A DNA stretch of 64,000 nt, taken from the NCBI RefSeq assembly GCF_040954645.1, contig NC_092809.1:69232141-69296140 (forward strand), given 5' to 3'. The position numbers were made by a program, and so were the translations under genes. Under the pieces are notes generated by a model. That model was not told the DNA's origin, searched no databases, and saw nothing but the letters and a program-made list of their open reading frames with translations. The stretch's first letter is position 1, and each line of letters begins with the position of its first letter. The DNA comes from Diabrotica undecimpunctata. Its lineage: Eukaryota; Arthropoda; Insecta; Coleoptera; Chrysomelidae. Below, one piece after another: positions 45,410-56,779 of the stretch.

Positions 45410-45640
45410 CTTTTATTATTGTAGGTAACTTACAGGTAACATGTTGTCTTTCAAATGCGTGCAACGGACACTCCACTAATAAGTGATGTACTGCTAATAC
45501 TGCTAGATCACTATCGTACGCGTAACACAAAAGTTTGGGTAGCTTCTGTAGTAGGAAATCATCTGTGATCTTGGTGTGTCCTAATCTTAGTCTGGAGATA
45601 ATAACTTGATCTCTTTTTCGTATAGGTAGCCTTCATAGTA
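45410..45640 (-). pseudogene. LINE ORF2 C-terminus (RNase H / post-RNase H region)
   Basis: Minus-strand translation gives LPIRKRDQVIISRLRLGHTK, then ITDDFLLQKLPKL, a CYAYDSD segment and LAVLAVHHLLVECPLHAFER. The 'RLRxGHTxxTxxxLL...C...HxLxECP' pattern is the C-terminal tail of I-, R1- or jockey-type LINE proteins. One position of the usual Cys-Cys pair is changed. Truncated. Confidence 0.75.
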
Positions 45641-45699
45641 GTGAATATTAAAATTAAAAATACTTTAATTAATAAGTCTTCAGAGAGGAATCGCTAGGA

Positions 45700-45960
45700 T
45701 CATCTCTCGGTAGAAATATTATTTAAAATTTGTTTTGTAATTTTGTTTATAATTCTAGAACAACGGGATTTAAGATAAGTTAGACTTAACATAGGATGTA
45801 TTTTCTTTAGAAAGTCTATCAATCCTTCGATATCTTCTGAGTAAGTTCTGGAAACACTGAGAAGATCTGAAGAACTACGCACATTTTCAAAAAAGTCAAT
45901 GAGTTCTTCTTGTGTTAAGTATCTATTGTTGGAGTTTTCTTTGAAGAATTGACTGGTGCA
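45700..45960 (-). pseudogene. Possible LINE ORF1/gag-like fragment
   Basis: Minus-strand translation from 45960 reads FFKENSNNRYLTQEELIDFF, then VRSSSDLLSVSRTY, SEDIEGLIDFLKKIHPML and a C-terminal Arg/Lys helix. It resembles a C-terminal segment seen in jockey-type ORF1-associated proteins, but no zinc knuckle is visible. It lies upstream of the RNase H remnant in the same orientation, so both could come from one heavily deleted LINE. Confidence 0.35.
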
Positions 45961-46679
45961 TTTATTAAAATCTTCTACTAGGTTACTGTTGCTTTCTTGT
46001 TGAGTTTTTGAGTTTTTGCTTCGTGGTAATGACTTAAAACTGTTTTATCGTATTTTTGTATTTTTGCAGCTAATCAATATTTTATGCAGTAATTTATTGC
46101 AAATGATTCAAAACGAAATTTACTTTTTATTTGAAGTTTTTACTTTCGGATCGATATTAGCCTTTTAGATTAAAAACAAATCACACCATTTCTTCTCACA
46201 ATTTGATCTCTTAAATTTGAAATAAGGGAGTTATCAGCAGCCGAATATAAAAGATAAGTTTTATAATGTATTGTTGTAATAAGTAGTATACATCCATTTG
46301 TTGTATTATAAAGTCCAATAGAAGCAAAACTCTGTATTTGCAAATACAGAGTGTCAGCTAACAGATATTTGTCAGATGTTTGTCACATAGCTATCTTCTG
46401 ATGTAGAAATTCAGCTGCAAAGACAGGTGTTAACTAAGAAATAGGCATTAGAAATCTAGAGTTAGGTACAAAACTCTGTATTCGTGAGTCAATGCCATTT
46501 GCATAACTGTGCAATTGCAAATGACCAATTACTTACATTGTTTGAATCAAATAACACGTCACATGTGCACATTCTAATTTCGTTATTATAAGCCATTATG
46601 AAGCGCCATGCGACCGGGTTCACTGTTTGTTATTTGAGTGTTAAAAACACCATGTATTGCAAGTAATTGATATTATGGA
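45961..46679. other. Spacer with a palindrome
   Basis: A 24-bp perfect palindrome lies at 46329-46352 and a partial copy of its left arm (CAAAACTCTGTATT) recurs at about 46479. No gene recognised. Confidence 0.4.
46329..46352. repeat. 24-bp perfect palindrome
   Basis: ACTCTGTATTTG followed by its exact reverse complement, with no loop. Confidence 0.95.
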
Positions 46680-47340
46680 TCTTTATGTGTATATTAGACC
46701 TTATAAAAAAGAAAAATAGAAAAAACAAGTTGTACAAACAGAAAAATATAAACAAAATGTAATAAAACTTATGAGGTAAGATATGTCCCACAATTATTAA
46801 CTTGATAGGTTACGAGCTTATTACGTATATATGTATAATACTTATTCAACAACTGACAAAATAAAACAACATATATTTTTTTAAATTTTGTGAAGGTCAA
46901 AAGCCCAAGAGATCAGGTACAAACCTACATGGAATTTTAATTAAATATTTTGTTCCTATAGTAGAGAGTGGACTTCCAAGAGGAATACTCTTAAAGAAGG
47001 GTAGCATTTCCTGAAACAACCCATTTAAGTTCTGAAAGAATAGAGCGTGTTTTAAAAAGGTTTGCTATCCGAAGTGAAATACCAAAAGAAAGAAGAGCTG
47101 GAGATACAGCGAAAGGTAGATTTCATTCAATGAAATTATCTATCTAAACATTTATGGGGCATTTGAACGGTGCAGAGAGTCATTATTATAATAGAGGACG
47201 ATCAACTAGATTATATTTACCATGTGATCTGAATTTTACAAAGCTTTACAGAATGTACCGTCAACACACATCATTATCCACATATTTTTCCGAACATACG
47301 TTTTCCGCCCAAAATATCATTTTGGTGAAAATGTGAGAGA
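46680..47340 (+). pseudogene. Decayed copy of an insect multi-copy protein with an ESHY motif
   Basis: A possible first exon (MDLYVYIRPYKKEK..., ending at a GTAAGA donor near 46776) is followed by a stretch at 47020-47340. That stretch has ERIERVLKRFAIRSEIPKER, AGDTAKGRFHSM and, after a stop, FMGHLNGAESHYYNRGRSTR, LYLPCDLNFTKLYRMY and YFSEHTFSAQN. The 'ESHY.R..S.R.YL..DLN..KLYRMY' block occurs in a repeated, transposon-associated insect family whose function I do not know. Several stops break it. Confidence 0.45.
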
Positions 47341-47559
47341 CCAGCCGAATCTGACATTTTATAAAATATAAATAAAAAGTATATTTTCATGCATGAAGAA
47401 GTATTTAGTAAAAGTGAAGAGGAATAATTCAGTAAAAAGAATGCCACCCCAAACAACGGGTGATTTGTCTGCTTTTTAGGAAAATGAACATGTGAATGGT
47501 GACTGGATGATGGATGGCAAAATCTTCGGAAAAAAAAGAGTAAAACAATGAAAACAACA

Positions 47560-48330
47560 CAGCTACTGATGATGTTGATGCTGCAACGTCGTATTAAATG
47601 GCTTAAGATGGGACTAAGTGAAAAAATGCAAAGTGTTGGTAGTTATACTTAATATTAATACCACAATATTGTGCTTTAAAACCCAGACCTTTGGCTCCTT
47701 GTTACTCAGCTGGAAGGTTTTGATCGTAGAAACACTAGCAAAATAAGTTCTACATTCTCCAGGAGATGTAAAACAACAAATATAATAAGGAAAACTTCTC
47801 CATTCTTGGTTTCAGTGAGGATGACAAAGTAGCTATTTGCTTCTATGTCCAAAATAACGACCGTATTGTTACTGTATTATTAACACTGCACAACGATATT
47901 AGCATCCCTGGCCCAAAGCAAAAACGTTAAATTATAATGTACTACAATGCTACTAAACTAGGCGTAGACAAGATGGACAAAATGGGTACCCATTGTACAA
48001 CTAAGAGGAAAGCCCTTCGTTCGTCTTAAGCAATATTCTTCAATACGCTAGATGTATCCGCCTTAGACGCTTATATAATTTGTTATAAAAATTAAATCAC
48101 AACACGCAATTACACGCAGAGTCAGCGAACTTTTTTTTCGGATCTGTGAGAACAACTATGCCTTGAGTTGAAATGCGCTTAGAAACATGCACAAGTTTTT
48201 GAAACATTTTGCTAGAAGTTCTGGAATAGTGGCTTTTCTAGTCTAGGGTATCATATCTTCTTTGCACAGGAAGACATAAAAGTGTGGTGAGTTTTGTACA
48301 CGACCTATCTGTAACGAACATTCTGTACAA
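47560..48330 (+). pseudogene. Old piggyBac transposase remnant
   Basis: Fragments in plus-strand frames: a GDWMMDGKIF-like stretch near 47500, LLTLHNDISIPGPKQKR, IIMYYNATKLGVDKMDKMGT (last catalytic Asp context), TKRKALRSS, AIFFNTLDVSALDAYII and EQLCLELKCA. This matches the C-terminal half of piggyBac transposases, from a different family to those at 17 kb and 51 kb. Many stops and frameshifts; termini not resolved. Confidence 0.75.
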
Positions 48331-49010
48331 ATAACAAAATGTTACCATTGTAATTTGTAAGCCGATTTATATGTACAAAAAACTGTTTTTTTTTTTATAA
48401 AGTAGTCCTTAATTATATTACTTACTCTTTTTCTTGTTTCTTTCCTATTGCTTTATTTATAGATCAATGTATAAAGTATATATACAGGTACCACGGAACC
48501 TTATCTGTGTGTTTAAGGTATAAATTTTTTTTTGGACTAAAACTTTTTTTATTGACTTGTGTTATTTGTATCACTTAGTTAATAACTTAAAATAGATTTA
48601 TTTAGAAAAATAAAAGTTTCATTAATATACCTTGAGGCAAAGTAATAAAAAAACGAGCAAGAAGTTGCAAAAGGAGCTCGGTAACCATAAGGTATAAATA
48701 CGTCTTGTAACAAAGTATTTTTGTAATTGTGCTACATAAAGTAAAGTACTTTAAACTCATCAAATAATATTTTACTACTAATTCGACTTTTGAATTTGTT
48801 TCTACGAAGGATTCTTCGATTAAAGTCTTTATTTTTAGCCAGTTTCAACCTCTGGCTCGCTATTAATGTTGGAGAAAAGAGACAATTTACAAGACTTATT
48901 TGAATAAAAAAATTTTAAATTTAAGGAAGTATAATAACCAACAATTTGGTCCAATCTAAGACATTCTATATGATATCTTGGAGTGTAACAAACCTTCTTG
49001 ACAATGACTA
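48331..49010. other. AT-rich spacer
   Basis: Nothing recognised. Confidence 0.35.
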
Positions 49011-49463
49011 TAGTGCTCGGAAAATATTTAAAATGCATATTAAGTGCATTTTTGCATAAATGCATATTAAGTGCATATTTGCATATTTTGGATAAATTGT
49101 ATAAGTGCATATGCATTTATTAAAAGTGCATATGCATTTATTAAAAGTGCATGTTTTCAGGTATACCACAATATAGACAAATGTCTGAGAACGTAAGTAA
49201 CGCGATTTAGCGACGTAGTTAAAAATATCCCTCGGTAATACCCCTTATTGGTATTAACATAATAAAAAATATCGGCAGTAAAACGCGATAAGCCATTTGC
49301 TGACATCAAATACAATCATAAATCATAAATTAATATGGCTTTTCCCAAAAGCTTAACAAATAACAAATTACCAGAACTTGTATTAGCAAAAGACAAAATG
49401 CAATTGTCGTTCTGTCCGTAGTTACAGTTAGTTCAGTTTGGTATAATCTTTGGTTCAGTAAAG

Positions 49464-49613
49464 TTGTGTTTAAGTGTTTATGAAAAGTGTTTAAGTGAAA
49501 ATGCTAAACAAAGTGCAAGTAAAGCAATTCTTCTGAAAAAGTGGATTAATAGTAAAACAGAGTTCAAAATCATTGATGACAACCATATTATATTTTGCAC
49601 GGTTTGTAACAAA
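49464..49613 (+). pseudogene. hAT transposase, first exon (BED-type zinc finger)
   Basis: The frame encodes KAILLKKWINSKTEFKIIDD followed by NHIIFCTVCNKAV, the start of a BED-like finger with a C-x2-C pair, and ends at GTAAGTATT, a good splice donor. The upstream start is not clear because the frame opens without an ATG. The remaining exons are broken by the piggyBac insertion. Confidence 0.65.
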
Positions 49614-50106
49614 GCAGTAAGTATTATGTTTAATTTAATTATTGGTTTAATGTTTAAATACTTTAAAAATATAAGCTAAATATAATTTTACGTTAAAATG
49701 TAAGTTTTAGAATGGGACTGTCATTTATTATGAAAAACTTATTTATTTTAACACGTTGCGTACGGCGTGAGACAATACGTATCTCACACTCAATTTGATC
49801 CTTGAACGGCGTGGCACAAATGGTGTACCACATGGTATACTTTCACTTAGACGGCGTGTATTACAAAACGGTTCATGCGACTGTGCTATTTAAGCAGGAA
49901 TACAAAAAGAGCCGTTCTAGCGAGAGGCTGATATGCGCCGGACGTTTGTTTTAATTTTATGAACCTATTTTTGGTAAGGTGAATAAAAAAATGCAAATAG
50001 TAAAAATTCTGTTTTAGTGGAAAGCTATAATAAACATATAAAACATCTAAATATTAGTAAATTATAACAAAACATGTAAAATTACGAAACAAATATTATT
50101 TCTTGT

Positions 50107-51527
50107 TCATCTTATGTTCCTGAAAAAAACAAGGAATACAATAATTCTTTTTACACCCATTGCATTGCCATCTGATCGGGAATAAGTATTCGCTGCAGTA
50201 TTCCTGTCATTTGATTCTTTTAAGGCCTTATAACACACAACACAACGGTTTCGTCTATGGTGTACCAAAACGTGTTCTAGTTGTTTTATATCATCTGCTT
50301 TTTCGTTCTCCATGTGGTCCACACGATGTTTACCGAATAATAACATTGCAGCTAACAGCTCTCTGTATTCCGTTATTTGAATTGTTTTCTGTGTTACCTC
50401 CTTATATATTAGAAAAGAATTTACTAATGCACAGCCAAAAATCAGGTCAACTGCTAATTTTCGGTACCACTTATTACCTCGTCTAAGGCAAAGAGAGTAA
50501 GACTTGAGTTGATCTCATAAATCAATGTAGCTCTTGCACCTGTTTTAACTAACGACAGCAGTTGGTTTCTCTATTTCACCGCGTCTGTTCTATATTTTAG
50601 TGGTGTCTGCTTGATGTTTCGTCGTAAGCATCATCACGTTACGTTTGTCTTTCCACTTTAGCATTACTATACCAGTAGAACTTTCTTCAGCAACAATTTC
50701 ATTTTTTATTTAAGTTAGTATTAACCACTTTGGAAGAATTGAGTTTACGATTAGCTCTTACAGTGCCAACTAGGTGTGTATTTCTTTCTAATAACTTGGT
50801 TGCAAGACTCACACTTGTGAAATAGTGGTCGGTGTATAAAGTACGCCCACAGTCAAGTAGATTATCCATCAAATACAATACAACTCCTGCGGAAGCAATA
50901 CCATCATCAGTCTTATCAGACTACCAGAATACACTTTGAAATTGTATGTGTACCCACCTATAGTACATAATTTGTACAGTTTTAGGCCAAACTTGTACCG
51001 TTTGTTCTTTATATATTGCCTAAATTTTAGGCGTCCTCTAAACGACACAAGTGTCTCATCTATGCATACTTCTTCCCATGGCACCATTACTGCTTGAAAC
51101 TGTTCAATTAGCTTCTCGAGAAGTGGAGTAATTTTTCTTAGCCGATCATTTACTACAGATCGGTCATTATTGTCGCTAAAGTGCCACATCTTTAATAGCT
51201 CTTCAAAACGATCTCGAGACATTATACTTTTTATCGAATTTGTATACAAAATGTCGTTACTCCAGTATGCTTTTATTCGAGGATATTTGACTAATCCCAT
51301 CCACATAATAATGCCAAAAAATTTTCCATTTCAGAAGTATTTGTGAGAACCCACTTTTTGTGTTTCCCCTTATTTGACGGTTTAGTATAATTGTGTAAAA
51401 CCTGCTGTGCATACAAGTTGGTTTGTTCAACTATATAATTTATTATGTCGTCAGTAAGGATGTAGCGTTTTAAATTTGGTGCAATATTTTCGTTTTTCTG
51501 TTTGCAAATGAATTTTAAAACGATCAA
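50107..51527 (-). pseudogene. piggyBac transposase, frameshifted
   Basis: Minus strand: 51527-51291 has LTDDIINYIVEQTNLYA and EMENFLALLCGWD. Frame 51306-50869 has MGLVKYPRIKAYWSND, MSRDRFEELLKMWHFSDN, the first catalytic Asp in VCIDETLVSFRGR and LKLYKLCTIGGYTYNFKVY. The second Asp region (LLDCGRTLYTDHYFTSVSLA) and RANRKLN follow in a shifted frame at about 50880-50730. The C-terminal zinc region is at 50346-50107 (LEHVLVHHRRNRCVVCYKA). At least two frameshifts plus a decayed stretch at 50700-50350 (roughly where the last Asp should be) leave it non-functional, although the termini are intact. Confidence 0.9.
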
Positions 51528-52241
51528 TATATTATGGCATTTTAAGTTGAGATTCTAAATTTCAAGTTTTGGTATTCAGCTGTTTTTGTCTTTTGTCGTT
51601 AAAACGCAATAAACTGGAATATTTAAAAGTTGTTTCGAGTTCCCTAATATAATATTGCAAGTCACGTATACGGTTTTTCTAATACGTATTAACTGAGAAT
51701 ATTTTTTTTGTCTTTGTTTACATTAATATTCCCCTATTCTCTGTATGTATTTTGAGGTAAAAAATTTCCAGTTAACCAATTTAAAAGTACATACTCAAGA
51801 AGTTTTTTGTCGGTTCGTTGCTAAGAACGAGGTCAAAAAAGGGTAGATTGTTTGTTTTAAGTTTGTAGGCAAAAACTAGCTGTGAGACGTAAAGGGAAAT
51901 TTATTTTGCGTTGAAATTTGTAAAATGTAAGCCCCCTTTCAGACGAGGATACTGTATCCGAGATACGCGTATCCGAGACGCAGATATTACATAGACTCAA
52001 ATGGAGCTTTTCACACGAGACGCACGAGAGATACAGTATGCGAGATACCGAATTCAGTATCTCGGACCTTCCTGTCGCCGACGACTGAATGCGTATCCAG
52101 ATACAGAAAAAACATTACGTTAAATGAACGCTTTCAGACACGAATACTTTTGCACCACATTCCATAGACGCGCGATTTTCTGTCGAATAATTGTGAATGA
52201 GCAAAGAAAGAAAGACGGTGTTTTCTGAATATAGTTAAATA

Positions 52242-52436
52242 ATGGAACGTACTGTATTTGATAGTGACAAATTTATTTGTTTGGCACAATCGAATCCCTG
52301 TCTATGGGATACAGCATCGCCAGATTACTGCAATAGAAATAAAAAGCAGCAGTGCTGGGTCGAAATTTCTAAGCAAATGTGCGACAATTTTGAGGCCATG
52401 ACTGCAGTACAGCAAAATGAATATGGTAAGAAATAA
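52242..52436 (+). CDS. Harbinger MADF/Myb-like DNA-binding partner, first exon
   Basis: The frame MERTVFDSDKFICLAQSNPC continues with LWDTASPDYCNRNKKQQCWV and an EISKQMCDNFEAM end. This is the MADF-type domain: Phe-Asp-x4-Phe-Ile start, Trp after the PCLWD turn and a late Trp. PIF/Harbinger elements encode such a protein separately from the transposase; it helps bring the transposase to the nucleus and to DNA. The exon ends at GGTAAGAAAT, a good splice donor near 52425, but no second exon was recognised, so the gene is probably truncated by the internal deletion. Confidence 0.85.
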   Translation: MERTVFDSDKFICLAQSNPCLWDTASPDYCNRNKKQQCWVEISKQMCDNFEAMTAVQQNEYGKK

Positions 52437-52593
52437 ATATGTTTTTATTATAAATACATAGGTTTTTTGTTTCATAATATTTCATAAATATTGTGAAAGG
52501 AATACGGTCATTTTTTTTAGGGCGAGGTAAACAATTTACAAATTGGAGATAAGTACACAGATTTATTTTAAATTTAAGTCATAGACTTTAACT

Positions 52594-52893
52594 TTAACTT
52601 AAAGTCATAGAAAGCTGTTTTTTTGACGAAATACTTTTACGCATAGTTGTGTCTTTTTTACTCAATTGAATTTCTAAAATTTTATGAAGTTCTTCAAACG
52701 ACTTCACAGACATTCGAAAATAATTAAAAAACTTCGATGGATCTTGCAATAAATCTTGATACAGCAAATTATACGTTCCCTTGGTTTCTCTTAATTCTAC
52801 AATAGGATGAACCCACAAATTACGTCGTCTTTTCAGTTTCTTTTTCTTTTTATTTAATATGTACCACAGCATAACATACTCTTCTACATCCAT
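52594..52893 (-). pseudogene. Harbinger transposase N-terminal portion
   Basis: The most plausible start is MDVEEYVMLWYIL at 52893. RRRNLWVHPIVELRETKG follows, then YNLLYQDLLQDPSKFFNYFR and MSVKSFEELHKILEIQLSKK, then DTTMRKSIS near the end. This is the conserved N-terminal region of PIF/Harbinger transposases before the DDE core, about 100 of the usual 380 residues. The DDE catalytic domain is absent, so the copy is non-autonomous. The longer open frame upstream to 53007 is read-through from the terminal repeat. Confidence 0.88.
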
Positions 52894-53032
52894 AATCCAA
52901 AAATATAACCGCACTGCACTGCTACTATTTTCATACTGACGAGCATGCCCGTGAATCCGATACAGTAGCCATCGAAAATTCTGTATCTCGCATACAGTAT
53001 CTCGCATACAGTATCCTCGTCTGAAAACCCTC

Positions 53033-54526
53033 TAAGGCATCGAGGAGTCGACATTTAAGCCCCAAGCAAAGCAGACAGAAGAGATTTTGAATCGCGAGTC
53101 GATTCAATTTTTTTTGTGTAATATCTTAAGACCGGTTAAGGTGATGATACTCTATGCAATGTGGCAGTTTAGATCAGAGTAATCACCCATAAGATTTGTG
53201 CAGTATATCGACACTGATGAAATTTGGAAAATGTTTATATAGAATGTCCCCGTCGACAGCTTGATTTCCTCCATCAAGTTTCTGTTCCAATCGTTCCTGC
53301 CTACGTATGGAAATGGTTTATTTTTATTCAAGTTGAGAGTTATGTCCTTTGCAGCCCCAGTCCCATAGACGTTAACAAGTTTTTTTTGAAAGTTAAGTGC
53401 TAGACAGTGAAATCAGGTAACAATTAACATTTTAATTTTAAAGTAAAGACAGACATTTTTTTTACTAAAACAATAATTGCTTTCATTAAAATTTAAAGGA
53501 TTTGTAATAAATAATAAATTGTAAAATTTATGGTTTAACAGCTGTCATTTTAATTGTTGTTTTTTAATATAATGTTAACATATGACAGCTAGCTTTGTTC
53601 TTTTCGATATTCATTTGTTTTGTTTGTTTAAAAAAAAGGTTAATCTCTGTGCGATAACATTTGTAAGTTTTGTAGTATCTCCAACCCCTTTGTAAACGAA
53701 GTTTGTAAACGGACACATGTAAGTTTTTTATTCTGTTTTTGGCAACTATTTATATAGTATATTTTTTGTGCCATTTTTATGTTTGATAACTGTTTGTATG
53801 AGACAAAAATAAACGTTTGATTTGTTTCTCCGATCCTTTGTTTATTTTAGTTTAGAAAATCTCCTAACACTTTTTGATTTTAGGGATGAAGAAATTTTCT
53901 TTCTTTTTCCAGCAGAAAGTTTTCTTCGAAGCGGCGTCCAAATTTAAATAGCTAGAGGTAACCTTATTTGCCATATCTTATTTAATTTTGTCCAGGAGAT
54001 TTATGTAAGTACCCTTTCATTTTTTTTGTAGCTGCCCCAATCCAACCCATTTATTTCAACTTATCCACGACCCCAGCTCTCCAACAACCCCCTGAGTACC
54101 GTTCGCATAGTAGCGTTTATTTTGCTTGTCCTATCTTCGCCCCCATAGTTTCTGTCCCCTATTTCTACCCCCATAATCTTAACCTATGGTAAGCAAAATA
54201 ATTTCGTTACGAGGAAGATCTTGAAACAATCAAATGGTTCTTGATCTATATAATTTTCGTAATACGAAGATTTTATTCCGTCGTTTTCTACACTGTAATC
54301 GAATGTTTTCAGCGATGTTCCATCAACTTTCCTCCTCTGAAATTGCTCGCTATGACACACTTCTTCAGTAATGCCACAAAGTATATTCTGAAAAAACCTA
54401 TGATATATCGAAAATCAAACAGGAAAAATTACTGTGGCATGTTAATAAGATAAAAATGAATCTAGATACATAAAAGAAAACGCCGGCTGGGGGTATATTT
54501 TTTTTTGTACAGCCGTACGCAACGTG
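53033..54526. other. Right arm of the piggyBac, no gene recognised
   Basis: AT-rich. It should hold the transposase 5' side and leader, but nothing beyond the terminus at 54512-54526 could be matched to coding sequence. Confidence 0.4.
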
Positions 54527-54959
54527 TTAATGCACTGATTTTAAAATTATTTTTAGCAAAGGTGTAAACATGGTTTTCACACTGACTTATTCGTAAAAAA
54601 TAAATACGTTATTTTTTTACGATAAAAATGTGTCATTGTACTAAAACCTTTGATATTTTTAAAGAAAAATTCTACGATCAAAACTCAAAAAGGACGGTAT
54701 ATTGCAAATTTGGTTATAGGAAGTTTAAACGGGGATGAGTGTAGCACCGGATATTTAGTTTCCGTTAAGAAGTTGCAAAAAAAACGAACAGTGTAACTAT
54801 TTGTAGATTTGAAAATGAATGTCTGAGTAATTTTTTTTACTTCCACTGATACCAACTGAAAAAACTTTGTTATTTTAAGTGGTGCTGTGCCATATATGAT
54901 CAAAGCTGGACAGCATTTAAAAATATTTTTTCCAAATTTGATACACGTTTTCTGTTTAG

Positions 54960-55620
54960 CACATGCTAAATAGATTAGCAGAAACTGTAAGACAGAGTTC
55001 CAATAGTCAATACCCTTTTATCAAATATAAAACAATATTTAAAGCCCCCCCCTGCACGTAATGGCGTATAAAGATCGTGTACCTAATGTACCTTTACCAC
55101 ATGAACCAGTGATAACTAGATGGGAAACATGGTTAAATTTAGTAAATTTCATAACCGATAATTTTGAGGGAATTAGAGACTAAGATATACTTAGAGATTA
55201 AGATAGCTCAGGTGATATAAAAACATGTGTGGACGTTTTAAAAAAACCGTTATTAAAAAGTAATTTGGCACATATCCAAACCAATTTTGTAAATATTGCT
55301 GAATCATTTACTAGATAAGAAAAGCGAAATATTTTATAATACCAAAGTATTGAAATTATTAATTCATTAAATGAAAAAATTAAACACCTTGGGGAAACCA
55401 AATAAAAAAATAATTCAAATAAATAATATGATTAAGATAGGGAATTGTGAAGATAATTTAATTTTACAGGTAAAACCCTCAATTATACAAAGTTTGCACC
55501 TTTAACTTCATGTGAAGTAGGAAAAAATTTTTCAGCATATAAACAATTATTATCAGATAGGCGGCACAGTTTTTCTCTAGAAAATTTAGAGAAAAATTTA
55601 ATAATATATAGTTTTAACTG
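54960..55620 (+). pseudogene. hAT transposase body and dimerisation domain, decayed
   Basis: Plus-strand fragments: VPNVPLPHEPVITRWETWLN, then LVNFITDNFEGIRD, SSGDIKTCVDVLKKPLLKSN, AHIQTNFVNIAESFTR and, near the end, TKFAPLTSCEVGKNFSAYKQ and DRRHSFSLENLEKNLIIYSF. The last is the hAT C-terminal dimerisation segment (with the family's 'S..ER.FS.YK' variant). Several in-frame stops occur between the fragments. Same family as the element at 60447-62863. Confidence 0.85.
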
Positions 55621-55880
55621 TAATAATAGTATAATAAAGAATGATGATGATGAATCAAAGAATAGATAAATATAATGATGTAGAATAATATAAGTTTCAA
55701 TAAATATAACTATAGTATAAAATAAATTAAATACCTTCAATACAAGTATTACTGTGTTTTTATTTATTTTCTATAAACGCATAAAAGCATAAAAAGCATA
55801 TTATAGTGCATATTTTAACTGTTTTTGTGCATATTTGCATGCATATTTTAGGGTTTTTAAGTGCATATTTCCCGAGCTCT

Positions 55881-56779
55881 TAATAAGTGATTGTACAAAG
55901 AACTATTCTCTCTCGTACATAACTATTTAAAGTGGAGTTGATTATAAATTTCATTTTAAGACATAAAAAATTAAATCATTTAAATATGGCTTCCCTGAAT
56001 TTGTAAATTTTTATTTCACTGACTTTCGTGATAGAGCTTGATAACTTTTATCGAGTATTATATAAAAATACAATGCACCTAGCAACAACGCCTCATTCGA
56101 AATATCTGAATAATTCATACCCGAACCCTGAAGCAACATCTATTTTTTATTACCTCACAACAAAAAGCAAAAAAGAGAGAATAAAAGAAAAATCTCTCTT
56201 TTTATCCAATTCAGATTATAGGAAGTTATTGTCGGTGCGTAATGGAAACCAGAGAATATATGGTGCCGAGCATATGCAATATTAAAAACACTCAAAGTAA
56301 TGGAAAGAGAATACACATATGCATATTTATGACCTAGACACTTCTGTTTTGCGTTCTTGTTTTATTTGTTAGGACAGAGAATAATAGCGTAAGCTCGGAA
56401 ATCGTTTCTGAAAATAAAGCCAACGTCGCTCGGTGGACCATATTTTACTTTGATAAAGGGATTATCACAGGAGAAAAACAATAACATGAATACATTTTAA
56501 GTTAAGTGATTTGGAAGAGTAGCAAAATCTAAAAATTTTGTTTTGCTGTATGACGTGCTAGATTAATGGATTTCTACCAGTCTATCTAATATATTACCGG
56601 TTGGTAATAGTTTATAGAGAGATTCATTTAGCGAATTGTCTGGGAAAATGTTAAGTTCTATCGTTCTCTTAAAAGCTGTAACTATAATAACAAAGTAAAA
56701 CCGTTGTTGTAATGAACGTGCACATCTCAATACACGAAATGTCTTAATAAAACTTTCGAATAAATATTAAGAAAATATA
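55881..56779. other. Spacer between two composite elements
   Basis: No gene recognised. Short frames only. Confidence 0.35.

Larger units (their letters stand above)
51931..53032. mobile_element. PIF/Harbinger element nested in piggyBac
   Basis: The left end GCCCCCTTTCAGACGAGGAT and the right end, reversed, GAGGGTTTTCAGACGAGGAT are inverted repeats followed by ACTGTAT. The 3-bp TAA duplication is present on both sides (51928-51930 and 53033-53035). It contains two converging genes, a MADF-type exon and a truncated transposase. The short length (1.1 kb) shows internal deletion of most of the transposase. Repeated GTATCTCG/CGAGATAC motifs crowd both ends. Confidence 0.92.
49752..54526 (-). mobile_element. 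piggyBac element nested in hAT
   Basis: The 15-bp inverted terminal repeat CACGTTGCGTACGGC is perfect at both ends and is flanked by TTAA on both sides (49748-49751 and 54527-54530), the diagnostic piggyBac target duplication. The transposase is on the minus strand and the 5' half holds a Harbinger insertion. Total length 4.8 kb, of which 1.1 kb is the Harbinger. Confidence 0.95.
49011..55880 (+). mobile_element. hAT element hosting a piggyBac insertion
   Basis: The ends TAGTGCTCGG (49011) and, reversed, AGAGCTCGGG (55880) are short inverted repeats. Both ends also carry clusters of TGCATA/ATGCATTT motifs (49030-49155 and 55786-55865), typical subterminal motifs of this hAT group. A BED-finger exon with a splice donor lies near the left end, and decayed hAT body and dimerisation parts lie at 54960-55620. 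A clean 8-bp target duplication was not found. The piggyBac at 49752-54526 accounts for most of the length; the original element was about 2.1 kb. Confidence 0.75.

Noticed and set aside
49011..55880. 8-bp target duplication for the outer hAT
   Set aside because: Flanks AATGACTA and TAATAAGT do not match. The terminal motifs support hAT, but the duplication is not visible.
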